From contig JBMNLN010000001.1 in assembly GCA_050952725.1 (NCBI GenBank), positions 434,001 through 498,000 on the forward strand: a stretch of 64,000 nt of DNA, read 5' to 3'. The notes beneath the pieces are model-generated. The model ran no database searches and was not told the DNA's origin. It was given only the letters and a program-made list of their open reading frames with translations. The DNA comes from JAQWCH01 sp050952725 (GTDB taxonomy: Bacteria; Bacillota_I; Bacilli_A; RFN20; CAG-826). The position numbers and the translations under genes were made by a program. This document shows, one piece after another, positions 45,396 through 53,887 of this stretch. Positions within the stretch are counted from its first letter, which is position 1, and each line of letters opens with the position of its first letter.

Positions 45396-45401
45396 TATAA
45401 T
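45396..45401 (+). promoter_or_regulatory. Candidate -10 box of the AraC gene
   Basis: An exact TATAAT preceded by TTG (TTGTATAAT) lies 61 bp upstream of the AraC-family ATG at 45462. No good -35 box is found at 16-18 bases, which would fit an activator-dependent promoter. Confidence 0.45.
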
Positions 45402-45461
45402 TTTCAAAAAATGATTATTATGGTAGTGTAACCAATTAAAAAAGGCAAAAAATGAGATATT

Positions 45462-46253
45462 ATGAATGGTATTTATGAATCGCTTGCCGACGATAAAGAA
45501 TACTTGCTTTTGAACTTTTACGAGAGTACAGAAATTTTTTCTCACTATCACAAAAGTTATGAATTTGTTTATTGTCTCGAAGGAAAAACTGAATTTTTTA
45601 TCGATGGAAACACCATTATTTTGCATCCACACGAAATCTTTTTTGCCCCCTCTTTTGCGATTCATAATAATCGAAATGTCGGGCCAAATAAAATTCTTTC
45701 CTTAGTTTTCTCAAGTGACTTTATGTACGATTTTGAAAAGACATACCCCAATAAAACCTTTCCTAATGTTTTGGGCGATCACGAATTCAACCAAAGCCTT
45801 TTGGATGAATTAGTAGAATTCGCCAATGAAAAGCCGTTAGAGCATAATAAGTTAAGCCGCCTTCGCAAAGTTGTTTTCATCAACAAATTCCTTTGGAAAT
45901 TATCACAACACTACCCGCTTGTGAGTTATAAATTTACAAACAAAGACAAAAAAATCACTAATGTTTTGATGTATATCAATGAGCATTTTCGGGAGAATAT
46001 CACTCAAGAAAAACTGGCCAATCACTTTGGTTACAACGCGCAATATTTATCGCGTTTATTTAATCGCACGGTTAATTGCAATTTAAAAAATTATATCAAT
46101 AATCTGCGACTTAAATTCGTCGAAGAATCGTTGAAAAATAATCCAGAGAACAAAACTCTGGCTCAGATTATCGATGAGAGTGGATTTGGCTCTGCTGCAA
46201 CATATTATCGAGTTAAATCCAAACAGAAATCATATACACAGGAGACATATTGA
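45462..46253 (+). CDS. AraC-family transcriptional regulator
   Basis: DNA-binding regulator of 263 aa. The N-terminal half is a cupin sensor (SHYHKSYEFVYCLEGKTEFF, IILHPHEIFFAPSFAIH), which in this family binds a sugar. The C-terminal 100 residues hold the double helix-turn-helix: NITQEKLANHFGYNAQYLSR for the first and TLAQIIDESGFGSAATYYRV for the second. The gene is divergent from the long operon that starts at 45273 and is followed by an SGNH hydrolase and a GH3 enzyme. It probably controls one or both sides of this control region in response to an imported sugar. It is the only clear transcription factor gene in the window. Confidence 0.92.
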   Translation: MNGIYESLADDKEYLLLNFYESTEIFSHYHKSYEFVYCLEGKTEFFIDGNTIILHPHEIFFAPSFAIHNNRNVGPNKILSLVFSSDFMYDFEKTYPNKTFPNVLGDHEFNQSLLDELVEFANEKPLEHNKLSRLRKVVFINKFLWKLSQHYPLVSYKFTNKDKKITNVLMYINEHFRENITQEKLANHFGYNAQYLSRLFNRTVNCNLKNYINNLRLKFVEESLKNNPENKTLAQIIDESGFGSAATYYRVKSKQKSYTQETY

Positions 46254-47284
46254 ACTGGTTAATTGAAGACTTTCACCTTAACAAAGTCATTAAAGAAGAG
46301 AGTGCTATTTTCTCGAAAAATGACATTTCTTTTGAATGTCGTTTGCTCTTTGAACCCCAAAAACTCGTATTGATTACCAATTACGATCGCACGATAAGTT
46401 ATTCTGTAGAAGATTTTGTGGTTGCGGGCAACAAGTTGATTTATGTTGGAGAACACATTGTTTATCTCTCTAAAGAAGAATACGAAGGAGAAGATGGCGA
46501 TGCTTTTGATTTAGCAGAAATGAAGCGTTTTCGCATTAAACGTCCATATTATTCTGAGACTTTTCTTCAGAAAAAACAGTTGCTCATCACCTATTATCCA
46601 AAGAGTACGACCGATTATTTTTCTATCTTTGAAAACGATTCTTTGCAGAAAGTTAAAAGAAAATTAATCAATCAAGAAAGGATTAAAGTTGTCATCTATG
46701 GTGATTCTATCTGTGTTGGTATGACTTCCAGCGGTTATATGAAGCGCGAACCATTTATTCCTCCTTGGTATAACTTAGTAAAAATGGGACTGGAAGAACA
46801 TTATGGAGTTAAAGTGGAAATAGTTAATGGCTCTGAAAGCGGAAGGGATGCTTTATGGGGAGCAAACAATATTGATAGCCGCATCCCGTTAGATGCTGAT
46901 CTCTATATAATTGGATTTGGAATGAACGATGGAACAGGGGGAATAGAAGAGACTATCTACATCGGTAATATAAAAAGGATAATTAGGAAAATCGGAAATA
47001 AAGACATCATTCTCATGTCGACAATTTTGCCAAATCCTGATGCCGAACTTTTTGATGGAACAAAGTTTTTAAACAAACAAGAAAACTATTATAAATGGCT
47101 AAAAGCATTAGAAGATGAGCAGATAGCAGTTGCTAATTTTACCAAATTGCATAAACATATATTATTGAAGAAGAACTATTACGACATCTCGGGAAACAAC
47201 ATCAACCATCCTAACGATTTTCTCAGCAGATGTATCGCAATTGGCATCTTAAGAATGCTAGATTACAAGAGGAGAAAAGTATGA
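46250..47284 (+). CDS. Two-domain SGNH-family hydrolase
   Basis: A 344-residue cytoplasmic protein. The first 135 residues form a beta-rich domain, as in the CE2-like or SGNH esterases that carry an N-terminal jelly roll. The second domain has block I IKVVIYGDSICVG (nucleophile Ser), block II NGSESGRDALWGANN, block III IIGFGMNDGTGG and block V as NINHPNDFLSR. The usual Asp-x-x-His pair is not seen: the residue three before the His is Asn. The start is TTG 46250, 5 bases after GGAG, overlapping the stop of the AraC gene (TTGA). Its stop overlaps the GH3 start (ATGA). It probably removes acyl groups from oligosaccharides before GH3 cleavage. Confidence 0.82.
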   Translation: MNWLIEDFHLNKVIKEESAIFSKNDISFECRLLFEPQKLVLITNYDRTISYSVEDFVVAGNKLIYVGEHIVYLSKEEYEGEDGDAFDLAEMKRFRIKRPYYSETFLQKKQLLITYYPKSTTDYFSIFENDSLQKVKRKLINQERIKVVIYGDSICVGMTSSGYMKREPFIPPWYNLVKMGLEEHYGVKVEIVNGSESGRDALWGANNIDSRIPLDADLYIIGFGMNDGTGGIEETIYIGNIKRIIRKIGNKDIILMSTILPNPDAELFDGTKFLNKQENYYKWLKALEDEQIAVANFTKLHKHILLKKNYYDISGNNINHPNDFLSRCIAIGILRMLDYKRRKV

Positions 47285-49269
47285 AAACCAAAAAAATGAC
47301 ACTGGAAGAAAAAATCAAGTTAGTTACGGGCAAGGATTTGTGGCACGTCGATGATCTCGGAGGAAAACTCCCCACCTTATCTTTTGCTGATGGTCCTTGC
47401 GGACTGCGAAAAATGCGACTTAATGAACATGGTTGGTGGGAAGATATCCCCGCAAATGCTTATGTTTCATTAGGGGGAATCGCTAATTCTTGGAATAAAG
47501 ATCTCGCCAAGTTACAAGGGGCATTAATCGCAGATGATTGTATCGAAGCAGAGGTCGATGTTTTGCTTGCTCCTGGTGTTAACATCAAGAGAACCCCTTT
47601 ATGCGGACGGAATTTTGAATATTTCAGTGAAGATCCCCTTTTGACGGGGATTCTTGCCAAAGCTTTTATTGAAGGGGTGCAGGAAAAAGGAATTGGAACG
47701 AGTTTAAAACACTTTGTCGCTAATAATCGCGAAATAAGAAGATTTAATCAATCGAGCGAAGTCGATGAGAGAACGCTTCATGAAATCTATGCGGAAGCTT
47801 TTCGCATCGCCTTACAGGCCAATCCGTTTTCAGTGATGATGTCGTATAATCCAGTTAATGGCATCTATGCTTCGGAAAACGCACATTTAATCAAAGATAT
47901 TCTCAGAGATGAATTTAAATTTAAAAATCTCGTCATTTCCGATTGGATGGGGGTGCATAATTCCGCCAAAGCTTTAAAAGCAGGAAATAATTTAAGGATG
48001 CCTTTTGATAAAAAAGCCGCTGCGCAAATTAAAGAAGGGCTTAAGGAGGGAGTTATCTCAGAAGCTGATCTCGATGAAAATGTAGCGAAAATTTTAGATG
48101 CTCTCCAAACAAATGAAGTTAATAAAAAACTCCGTAAAATTGAATATTCACCAAAAGAAAGATTAGAAAAATCACTGCAAATCGCACATGAATCAATCGT
48201 TCTTCTTAAAAATAACGGGGTTTTGCCGCTGAAAAAAGATAAAACGATCTTTTTGAGCGGAGAATTAGATGAAAAACCATACATTTCCGGCTCCGGTTCG
48301 GCTAAAGTTCGCTCTTGCATCACGCAAAAAAGGATTTCCGCTATTTTGCAAGATGATGGCCATAAATGCATAAGAAGCCAAAACAATTTCTTAGATTCTT
48401 GCAACCCAAGCCACTTTGATCGCGAAACAGTCAAGGCCTCGATTGAAAATGACATCACAATATTGCTGGTTGGAAATAGTGATAAAATCGAGGGCGAGGG
48501 ATTTGATCGCGAAACAATTCGCCTTAGCGAAAAAGAAGAAACATTGATCAAACAAACAGCCAAAGTTGCTAATGAATTAATCATTGTAATTGAAGCTGGT
48601 TCGGCAATTGATATGAGTGAGTGGATTGATGATGTCTCGGCAGTTATCTTTGCTGGTTTTCTTGGAGATAACACCAATCAAGCAATCGCTGATATTTTAA
48701 GCGGTAAAGTAAATCCATCGGGGAAACTTTCTGAAACTTTCCCTTATATCATTGAAGATACGTACTGCCAATTAGATACTGGCAGAGGGAGTTACGAAGA
48801 ATACACCGACAAACTCCTCGTTGGTTACCGCTGGTTTGATCAAGAAGAAATCGAACCACTTTTTGAATTTGGCTTTGGTTTAAGTTATACGAATTTTGCA
48901 TATTCAGATTTAAAAGTTGAAAAAATCTCGGAAGATTCGTTTGCAGTTACCTACAAAATCAAAAATATCGGTGATATCCCTGGCAAGGAAATATCTCAAG
49001 TTTATGTCAGTTCGGTTTCATCGATGGTTCCTAGAGAACGCAAAGCCTTAAAAGGATTCTCCAAAGAGTTAATTAATCCTGGGCAAACGAAAACTGTGAA
49101 AATCGTTCTTGATGCACACGCCTTCGCATATTATGACGTTAACAATAGAGAATATTATGTTGAAAACGGGTATTATGATATCCTGATAGGAGCCTCAAGT
49201 AGAGATATTCGTCTTACCCAACGGGTTAAAATTCAAAAAGATAGCAAAACGCAACATTCAATTTATTAA
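47281..49269 (+). CDS. GH3-family beta-glycosidase
   Basis: Cytoplasmic glycosidase of 662 aa. The N-terminal barrel holds FADGPCGLR, GRNFEYFSEDPLLTG, KHFVANNRE and the nucleophile Asp221 in VISDWMGVH. The alpha/beta sandwich domain (ILLVGNSDKIEGEGFDRETI) and a final fibronectin-III-like domain (YKIKNIGDIPGKEISQVYVS) complete the standard three-domain layout. GH3 enzymes with this layout cleave beta-glucosides, xylosides or N-acetylglucosaminides. The motifs resemble beta-glucosidases most. The ATG is preceded by AGAGGAG and overlaps the previous stop (ATGA). It ends the AraC operon. No hairpin terminator was found after it. Confidence 0.92.
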   Translation: MKTKKMTLEEKIKLVTGKDLWHVDDLGGKLPTLSFADGPCGLRKMRLNEHGWWEDIPANAYVSLGGIANSWNKDLAKLQGALIADDCIEAEVDVLLAPGVNIKRTPLCGRNFEYFSEDPLLTGILAKAFIEGVQEKGIGTSLKHFVANNREIRRFNQSSEVDERTLHEIYAEAFRIALQANPFSVMMSYNPVNGIYASENAHLIKDILRDEFKFKNLVISDWMGVHNSAKALKAGNNLRMPFDKKAAAQIKEGLKEGVISEADLDENVAKILDALQTNEVNKKLRKIEYSPKERLEKSLQIAHESIVLLKNNGVLPLKKDKTIFLSGELDEKPYISGSGSAKVRSCITQKRISAILQDDGHKCIRSQNNFLDSCNPSHFDRETVKASIENDITILLVGNSDKIEGEGFDRETIRLSEKEETLIKQTAKVANELIIVIEAGSAIDMSEWIDDVSAVIFAGFLGDNTNQAIADILSGKVNPSGKLSETFPYIIEDTYCQLDTGRGSYEEYTDKLLVGYRWFDQEEIEPLFEFGFGLSYTNFAYSDLKVEKISEDSFAVTYKIKNIGDIPGKEISQVYVSSVSSMVPRERKALKGFSKELINPGQTKTVKIVLDAHAFAYYDVNNREYYVENGYYDILIGASSRDIRLTQRVKIQKDSKTQHSIY

Positions 49270-49413
49270 CGATTTGATTTAATTGGAGCAAAATCATACT
49301 AAGCTTCCGTTTTTCACCAATTAGACAAACTTTTCCCTTAAACCTATCCGCTTTCATTGAAAGATTGAAAAAAACTATCAAAAAATGACCACTTGATTTT
49401 ATTGATTGACTAA

Positions 49414-49427
49414 TGAAACCGATTTCA
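49414..49427. promoter_or_regulatory. Perfect cre / LacI-family operator
   Basis: TGAAACCGATTTCA fits every fixed position of the catabolite-response element TGWNANCGNTNWCA and is almost perfectly symmetric around the central CG (extended to AATGAAA...TTTCATT). It lies 51 bp upstream of the ATG at 49479. It overlaps the -35 of a possible promoter, TTGCTC (49428-49433), 17-base spacer, TAAATT (49451-49456). Binding by CcpA or a local LacI-type repressor would block that promoter. The rest of the 209-bp gap shows nothing else firm. Confidence 0.7.
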
Positions 49428-49478
49428 TTGCTCGTAATTATCAATTAATTTAAATTGAAAATAGAAAGGAGTTTAAAT

Positions 49479-50711
49479 ATGAAGAAAAAACTTTTATCTG
49501 CAAGTCTTTTATTTATGACCACATGCACCGTGATTGGGTTAGCGGTTAACTCCAAAAATGCCATGGGCGCTTTTTGGAAACCCAAAGGCGGCGGAGTAGA
49601 TTACGTGATGATTATCGATGAAGCGACGGATAATCCCACGCACAAAACAGGAGCGGTCGGGACATTTTTGAAAACCACAACTAGTGGTAACCAAATTAGT
49701 TTCCCTACTAACCAGTGGGTTTCGTACGCTCCAAATGGATGGGGATCAATTTTTGAAAATGGCGCTCACTGGGATGCCAATCTTTACAATTCAACCCCTA
49801 TTACGGGGATTAAAAAAATTGAACTTCAACTTTGGCTTAATATTTTTAACGGCGCCATCGTGGATGATGCCCCTTATGTTAATTTAAGCACATGTGCTAC
49901 CAGTGGCTTTACCGATGGTGTGACCAAACAACGTCTTTCTAAAGGCGAAGGACAAGCTGCTGGTCTAGGAGAAATCTTTGTGGTGGAAACACCAGATTTA
50001 CCATCGCATCTGAAAATTGATTTTGGTGATAATGCCAACAACACTTTCACCACGAGTATTGTCAAGATTAAAATCACTTATAGTTGTGCAGCCCCAACTC
50101 AAAAATATATCCACCATGTGAATAATATTAATAATGTCTTCAATGCGACGATGTTAGATGGGGCGGGCTTTAGCAATTTCCAAAGTTCCTATTATTATCT
50201 TGGTAAATATTCTGATGCCGCAATTATCTCCACAACCCTCACGCTGATTGACCACAACGCCCGTGCTTGGTCTGGCATCACCCTTACTAATGGATCACCA
50301 AACGGAGGTATTACCCCCTCAGATGCTCCAAGAAACTTCCATGCCTATAATGTAGGACTATCAACCCCGGGTTTATTCAGTTTCATCAATAAGGATGGAG
50401 CGACTGGTTCTACGCTGCGCGACACAGGCAGTGTTTACCCCGCAACCACCGTTGCTGCAACAGGTGAATTAACGATTGTGTTATTAAATGATACCCTTTA
50501 CTTCTACATCGATAATGTGTTTAATACACAAAAAGCTCTTTCGGAAAACTTTATGGGCGGATTTGCCGCGGGTCAACAATATATGTTAGGCCTATACTGG
50601 AGCAACTACTTCAATGCATCCCGCACCTCGACTTTAACCAAAGAAATTTACGGTGCGACTGATGTCCAAGCAGAAATTGCTGCAAATGATGTCTTTGCCA
50701 ATCTCCGCTAA
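49479..50711 (+). CDS. Secreted protein ending in the shared C-terminal domain
   Basis: A 410-residue exported protein: signal peptide MKKKLLSASLLFMTTCTVIG, likely cut near AMG-A, no proper lipobox. Residues about 40-210 are a beta-rich region (FWKPKGGGVDYVMIIDEA; KKIELQLWLNIF) with no family I recognise. The last 200 residues match the ends of three larger proteins here, with SGITLTNG, LTIVLLNDTLYFYIDN and YMLGLYWS. It is the smallest bearer of that domain. An in-frame TTG at 49455 exists, but AAAGGAG 7 bases before ATG 49479 decides the start. It is a single-gene unit with a cre site upstream and a terminator downstream. It probably binds glycan outside the cell. Confidence 0.8.
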   Translation: MKKKLLSASLLFMTTCTVIGLAVNSKNAMGAFWKPKGGGVDYVMIIDEATDNPTHKTGAVGTFLKTTTSGNQISFPTNQWVSYAPNGWGSIFENGAHWDANLYNSTPITGIKKIELQLWLNIFNGAIVDDAPYVNLSTCATSGFTDGVTKQRLSKGEGQAAGLGEIFVVETPDLPSHLKIDFGDNANNTFTTSIVKIKITYSCAAPTQKYIHHVNNINNVFNATMLDGAGFSNFQSSYYYLGKYSDAAIISTTLTLIDHNARAWSGITLTNGSPNGGITPSDAPRNFHAYNVGLSTPGLFSFINKDGATGSTLRDTGSVYPATTVAATGELTIVLLNDTLYFYIDNVFNTQKALSENFMGGFAAGQQYMLGLYWSNYFNASRTSTLTKEIYGATDVQAEIAANDVFANLR

Positions 50712-50747
50712 GATTAACGTTTTCATCTAAAACTCTTACAGAGATTT

Positions 50748-50784
50748 ACTCCTCTTCCTGCTTTAACGGGAAGAGGAGTTTTTT
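50748..50784 (+). terminator. Intrinsic terminator of the secreted gene
   Basis: An 11-bp perfect stem (ACTCCTCTTCC at 50748-50758 with its complement at 50769-50779), a 10-base loop and a run of six T (50779-50784). It lies 36 bp after the stop codon at 50711. Confidence 0.93.
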
Positions 50785-50792
50785 GATGATAT

Positions 50793-50822
50793 AAAAAGTA
50801 GACAACATCAACTGTTGTCTAC
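50793..50822 (-). terminator. Intrinsic terminator of the five-gene minus-strand operon
   Basis: A 9-bp perfect stem GTAGACAAC/GTTGTCTAC (50798-50806 with 50814-50822), a 7-base loop and, read on the minus strand, a run of five U (50797-50793). It lies 40 bp after the stop of the second MsmX-like gene. Confidence 0.88.
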
Positions 50823-50861
50823 CTTCTTTAGTTTTTAATCAGTGGGATTAAGGGGTTAAAC

Positions 50862-52433
50862 TTATTTAATTCTCTGATCAGTTTCTTTATCAAAGAAATA
50901 AATGTGCTCGATTTTAAAGCAGATACTCACTAGGTCATAAGTTTTAATTTTATGAAGCGCTTCGGTTTTGGCAGTAATCTTTGTGCCGAAGAAATCAAAA
51001 TGCAAGAGAAGTTCTGAACCGAGTAATTCCGCATAATAACATTCGAGTTCCAGAGGTTTACTGACTAAGGTATCACCTTTTTCTTTCTCTAAAACAATCG
51101 CTTCGGGCCGGATACCGATGGTGATTTCTTGATTTTCATAGGCTTGAAGGCACTTGGCTTGTTTAGCGTTTAAATCAATGACATATTTACCTTTATCATC
51201 AGAAATAATCAATTGCTTGTTTTGGACAAGAGCATCGATAAAGTTCATGTTGGGCGCCCCGATAAAGCCGGCGACAAATTTATTCGCGGGATCAGAATAA
51301 ACTTCATCGGGAGTGCCAATCTGTTGAATCCAACCATCTTTCATTACCACAATTCTGGTGGCCATGGTCATCGCTTCAACTTGATCGTGGGTCACATAAA
51401 TAGTCGTTCCCCCAGTGTTTTCGTGGATTTTGGAGATTTCAGCCCGCATCGCCGCCCGCAATTTAGCGTCGAGATTTGATAATGGCTCATCCATCAAATA
51501 GACTTTGGGTTTTCGCACGATAGCGCGTCCAAGTGCTACCCGTTGACGTTGTCCACCTGAGAGAGCTTTCGGTTTTCTGAAAAGATATTTAGTCAAATCA
51601 AGAAGAAGTGCGGTTTTATTGATTTCAATTGCAATTTCCAAAGGAGTCAAATGTCTTTTTTCAAAAAGTTGCACTTCGTTTTTTTCTAAAAAAGCGATTC
51701 TTTCTTCGAGTTCTTTAATTTGGGTGGTCTTTTGTTCAATCGCACTCACGACCACACTCTTAATAGAATCATAAGTGGTTCCTTCAACCGGGATTAGTAA
51801 ACCTTTATCTTGTTTTGCCTTTAAACTCACAAGGGTTTTTTCCGCCGCCGCAATCTCTTTCATAAGTTTTTTAATCGTGGTTTTAGAATTAGCAATTTCT
51901 TTAACATCAATCCCGTATGTTGGTTTTAAAGAGGCATCATATTGTTCTTTCAATTCGAAGATTTGGTCGAATAATTCCATGTGTGCGTTTAGCAATTCTT
52001 CGCTATCTTGTTTTTTGGCAAATTTCCGATCGATGCGTTTAACTTTAACATAGGTTTCATCTAATTCTTTTTTGATTTCAAGATTAGCCGCGGATGCATC
52101 AAGAAGAGGCATTTTGATTTTTCTAACTTTTAAAGCAAACGCCATATTTTCAAAAACGGTCATCTGCGGATAAAGCGCATAACTTTGAAAGACCATCGCG
52201 ATATCGCGATCTTTGGGAACGACGTTGTTAACCAGTTTGCCATCGATGTAGAGTTCACCAGAAGTGATGTCTTCAAGGCCGGCTACCATTCTTAAGGTTG
52301 TCGATTTCCCACATCCAGAGGGACCGACAAAAACGATGAATTCTTCGTCTTTAATTTCGAGATTGAAATCAAAGACAGCTTGGACGTTATTGTCATAAAT
52401 CTTGTTGATGTTTTTAAATGTGATTGTCGCCAT
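50862..52433 (-). CDS. msmX: Second MsmX/UgpC-type ABC ATPase, with an insertion of about 155 residues
   Basis: ATPase of 523 aa. Walker A GPSGCGKST, Q-loop MVFQSYALYPQMTV, signature LSGGQRQRV from Leu291, Walker B VYLMDEPLSNLD, switch histidine YVTHDQ and a C-terminal TOBE-type domain (TIGIRPEAIVLE). The insertion lies at the same site as in the first copy (after ALKVRK, before LTPLEIAIEINKT) and has similar character: long Lys/Glu/Gln-rich helices (IKKLMKEIAAAEKTLVSLKA). The insert sequences themselves are not alike by eye. AAGGAG precedes the ATG. It overlaps the upstream membrane-protein gene by 20 bp, so it is made with that module. It may energise the second sugar importer or an unknown system. 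Confidence 0.92.
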   Translation of the reverse strand: MATITFKNINKIYDNNVQAVFDFNLEIKDEEFIVFVGPSGCGKSTTLRMVAGLEDITSGELYIDGKLVNNVVPKDRDIAMVFQSYALYPQMTVFENMAFALKVRKIKMPLLDASAANLEIKKELDETYVKVKRIDRKFAKKQDSEELLNAHMELFDQIFELKEQYDASLKPTYGIDVKEIANSKTTIKKLMKEIAAAEKTLVSLKAKQDKGLLIPVEGTTYDSIKSVVVSAIEQKTTQIKELEERIAFLEKNEVQLFEKRHLTPLEIAIEINKTALLLDLTKYLFRKPKALSGGQRQRVALGRAIVRKPKVYLMDEPLSNLDAKLRAAMRAEISKIHENTGGTTIYVTHDQVEAMTMATRIVVMKDGWIQQIGTPDEVYSDPANKFVAGFIGAPNMNFIDALVQNKQLIISDDKGKYVIDLNAKQAKCLQAYENQEITIGIRPEAIVLEKEKGDTLVSKPLELECYYAELLGSELLLHFDFFGTKITAKTEALHKIKTYDLVSICFKIEHIYFFDKETDQRIK

Positions 52434-53301
52434 GGTTTTCTCCTTCTTGCTTGGCTAACCCTTTGCGATAAAACTCAAGGTAGTCGTGGACATTAATAAA
52501 TTTATCAAAAATATGGGCGATAAATAATTTCCAAAGCAGCAAATAAATTGGCACGATAACTATTATTAGTATGCTGATAATTAAAATAATAATAAATAGT
52601 TGGCTAATATTTGAGAGATAAAGGACAAAAAATAAGCCAATGGAGAAAAGCCCAGTCGGGATTAAAGTGAGCACGGTAAATTTAAAAGAAGCTTGGATAT
52701 TATTGATGAAAGTAATGTTATAAGTCGAGTTTAATTCAAGCATCAACATCATCGTTGGCACGACGAATAAATAGACGACAATGACTAAAACGCCGTTTAA
52801 AATCGCAGATAGTGTCGAACCTTCAAAAGTTAAATAATTGGAGCCAAAACTATAAACCGCCTTGACTAATCCAAAAATAATAGCAGCGAATAAATACGCT
52901 TTCCATGCTTTTTTAATGCCGTTGATAAAATCATCTTTAAATAAAACGCCCTCGCCATAAACGAGATTACTCATAACCCTCATTGTTCCCGCGAGTCCTA
53001 AACTTAGCACGGAGTAAGGGATGATAGTCCCAAGATCGAATAAGGCATGGAAGATGATCATATTAAATTGAATCGTTCGCTCATCAAGGCCGCCTTCAAT
53101 TAAAGCTGAACTATAAAAAGCGGCATAAAAAAACCGAAAAGCATATAAAACCAGATATGGAAGTGCGAAAAGAAAGAGAATAAATCCTAACGCCAAAAGT
53201 GTCTTCCATTCATTCTTAAACAAGTCCTTAAACTGTTCTCGTCGAGTTTGAGGGAGCAAACTAGAGGTGAAATCAGCTTTTGGGTGCTTAATCTTTTTCA
53301 T
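52414..53301 (-). CDS. Six-segment membrane protein, YesL/DUF624-like or novel
   Basis: A 295-residue integral membrane protein with six clear hydrophobic segments (for example TLLALGFILFLFALPYLVLY, AILNGVLVIVVYLFVVPTMM, LFIIILIISILIIVIVPIYL) and basic cytoplasmic ends. The opening segment and the helix EDFINGIKKAWKAYL-like region recall YesL/DUF624 proteins, which accompany sugar ABC importers and are of unknown function. There is no EAA loop, so it is not a standard permease. Its gene overlaps both neighbours (14 bp and 20 bp). It may be an accessory or the membrane part of the ABC module encoded around it. Confidence 0.7.
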   Translation of the reverse strand: MKKIKHPKADFTSSLLPQTRREQFKDLFKNEWKTLLALGFILFLFALPYLVLYAFRFFYAAFYSSALIEGGLDERTIQFNMIIFHALFDLGTIIPYSVLSLGLAGTMRVMSNLVYGEGVLFKDDFINGIKKAWKAYLFAAIIFGLVKAVYSFGSNYLTFEGSTLSAILNGVLVIVVYLFVVPTMMLMLELNSTYNITFINNIQASFKFTVLTLIPTGLFSIGLFFVLYLSNISQLFIIILIISILIIVIVPIYLLLWKLFIAHIFDKFINVHDYLEFYRKGLAKQEGENHGDNHI

Positions 53302-53887
53302 CGAAAACCTTTCTTAAAAATGCCATGATTTGATCATCCTTGCAATCGGCTTCAAAGCCTTCAGCGTGGACGGAGTTACGGTTAACAAAGGCAAAGTAAT
53401 TTTCATCCTGATATTCGACATCCTCACTCCAAGGACAATCATTTCCTTTGCCGAAGAAGATACCGACATGTTTGTTTGCTTCAAATACATAATTAGTTTC
53501 AGCGAAAAACTCGTTGTCTGACGAGAGGACAGAATAAACGGATAAATCCACTAAGGGAAAACTGCTTTCAGGCAAGATGATAAGATCACTTAATAATGCT
53601 TCAGCCCCGTAACGAATAGCGAAATATGAATTGCTAGGTGCACAACTTGAAAAGGTGTTTTTGATATTCCCATATTCACTGACATAGTCGCCGATTCTTT
53701 GGGAAATGGTCGCGGTGGGTTTTAAATCTGCCCCGAGAAAAACCGCAAATCTTTCAGCTTTACTAGGGGTGGTTTTTAATTCAATTCCCGCGCACAAAAA
53801 GATGGGAACGAGGACAGCAAAAATCACATAAAAATACACGCGGTGTAAAAAGGATTTTTTGAAGGGAAATTTAATCTTTACTTTCAT
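53288..53887 (-). CDS. Single-span membrane-anchored protein, function unknown
   Basis: A 199-residue protein. A basic N-terminus and one membrane segment (VYFYVIFAVLVPIFLCAGIE) are followed by an extracytoplasmic domain of about 165 residues (FAVFLGADLKPTATISQRIG, APSNSYFAIRYGAEALLSDL, DLIILPESSFPLVDLSVY). That domain has an alpha/beta look with Cys residues, and the DLIILPES line recalls substrate-binding proteins, but I cannot assign a family. A longer reading frame begins at 53953. ATG 53887 starts just before the membrane segment and overlaps the upstream gene by 17 bp. It could be the sensor or receptor part of the ABC module. Confidence 0.62.
   Translation of the reverse strand: MKVKIKFPFKKSFLHRVYFYVIFAVLVPIFLCAGIELKTTPSKAERFAVFLGADLKPTATISQRIGDYVSEYGNIKNTFSSCAPSNSYFAIRYGAEALLSDLIILPESSFPLVDLSVYSVLSSDNEFFAETNYVFEANKHVGIFFGKGNDCPWSEDVEYQDENYFAFVNRNSVHAEGFEADCKDDQIMAFLRKVFDEKD

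Noticed and set aside
47865..48677. A 270-residue open frame on the minus strand
   Set aside because: It lies wholly inside the GH3 gene, whose motifs and ribosome site are clear. The antisense frame has no ribosome site and a Ser/Leu-rich composition typical of a shadow.
49372..49386. CTTTCATTGAAAG-like inverted repeat near 49355-49370 as a second operator
   Set aside because: The symmetry is short, AT-rich and common by chance in this sequence. It lacks the central CG of the nearby cre site.
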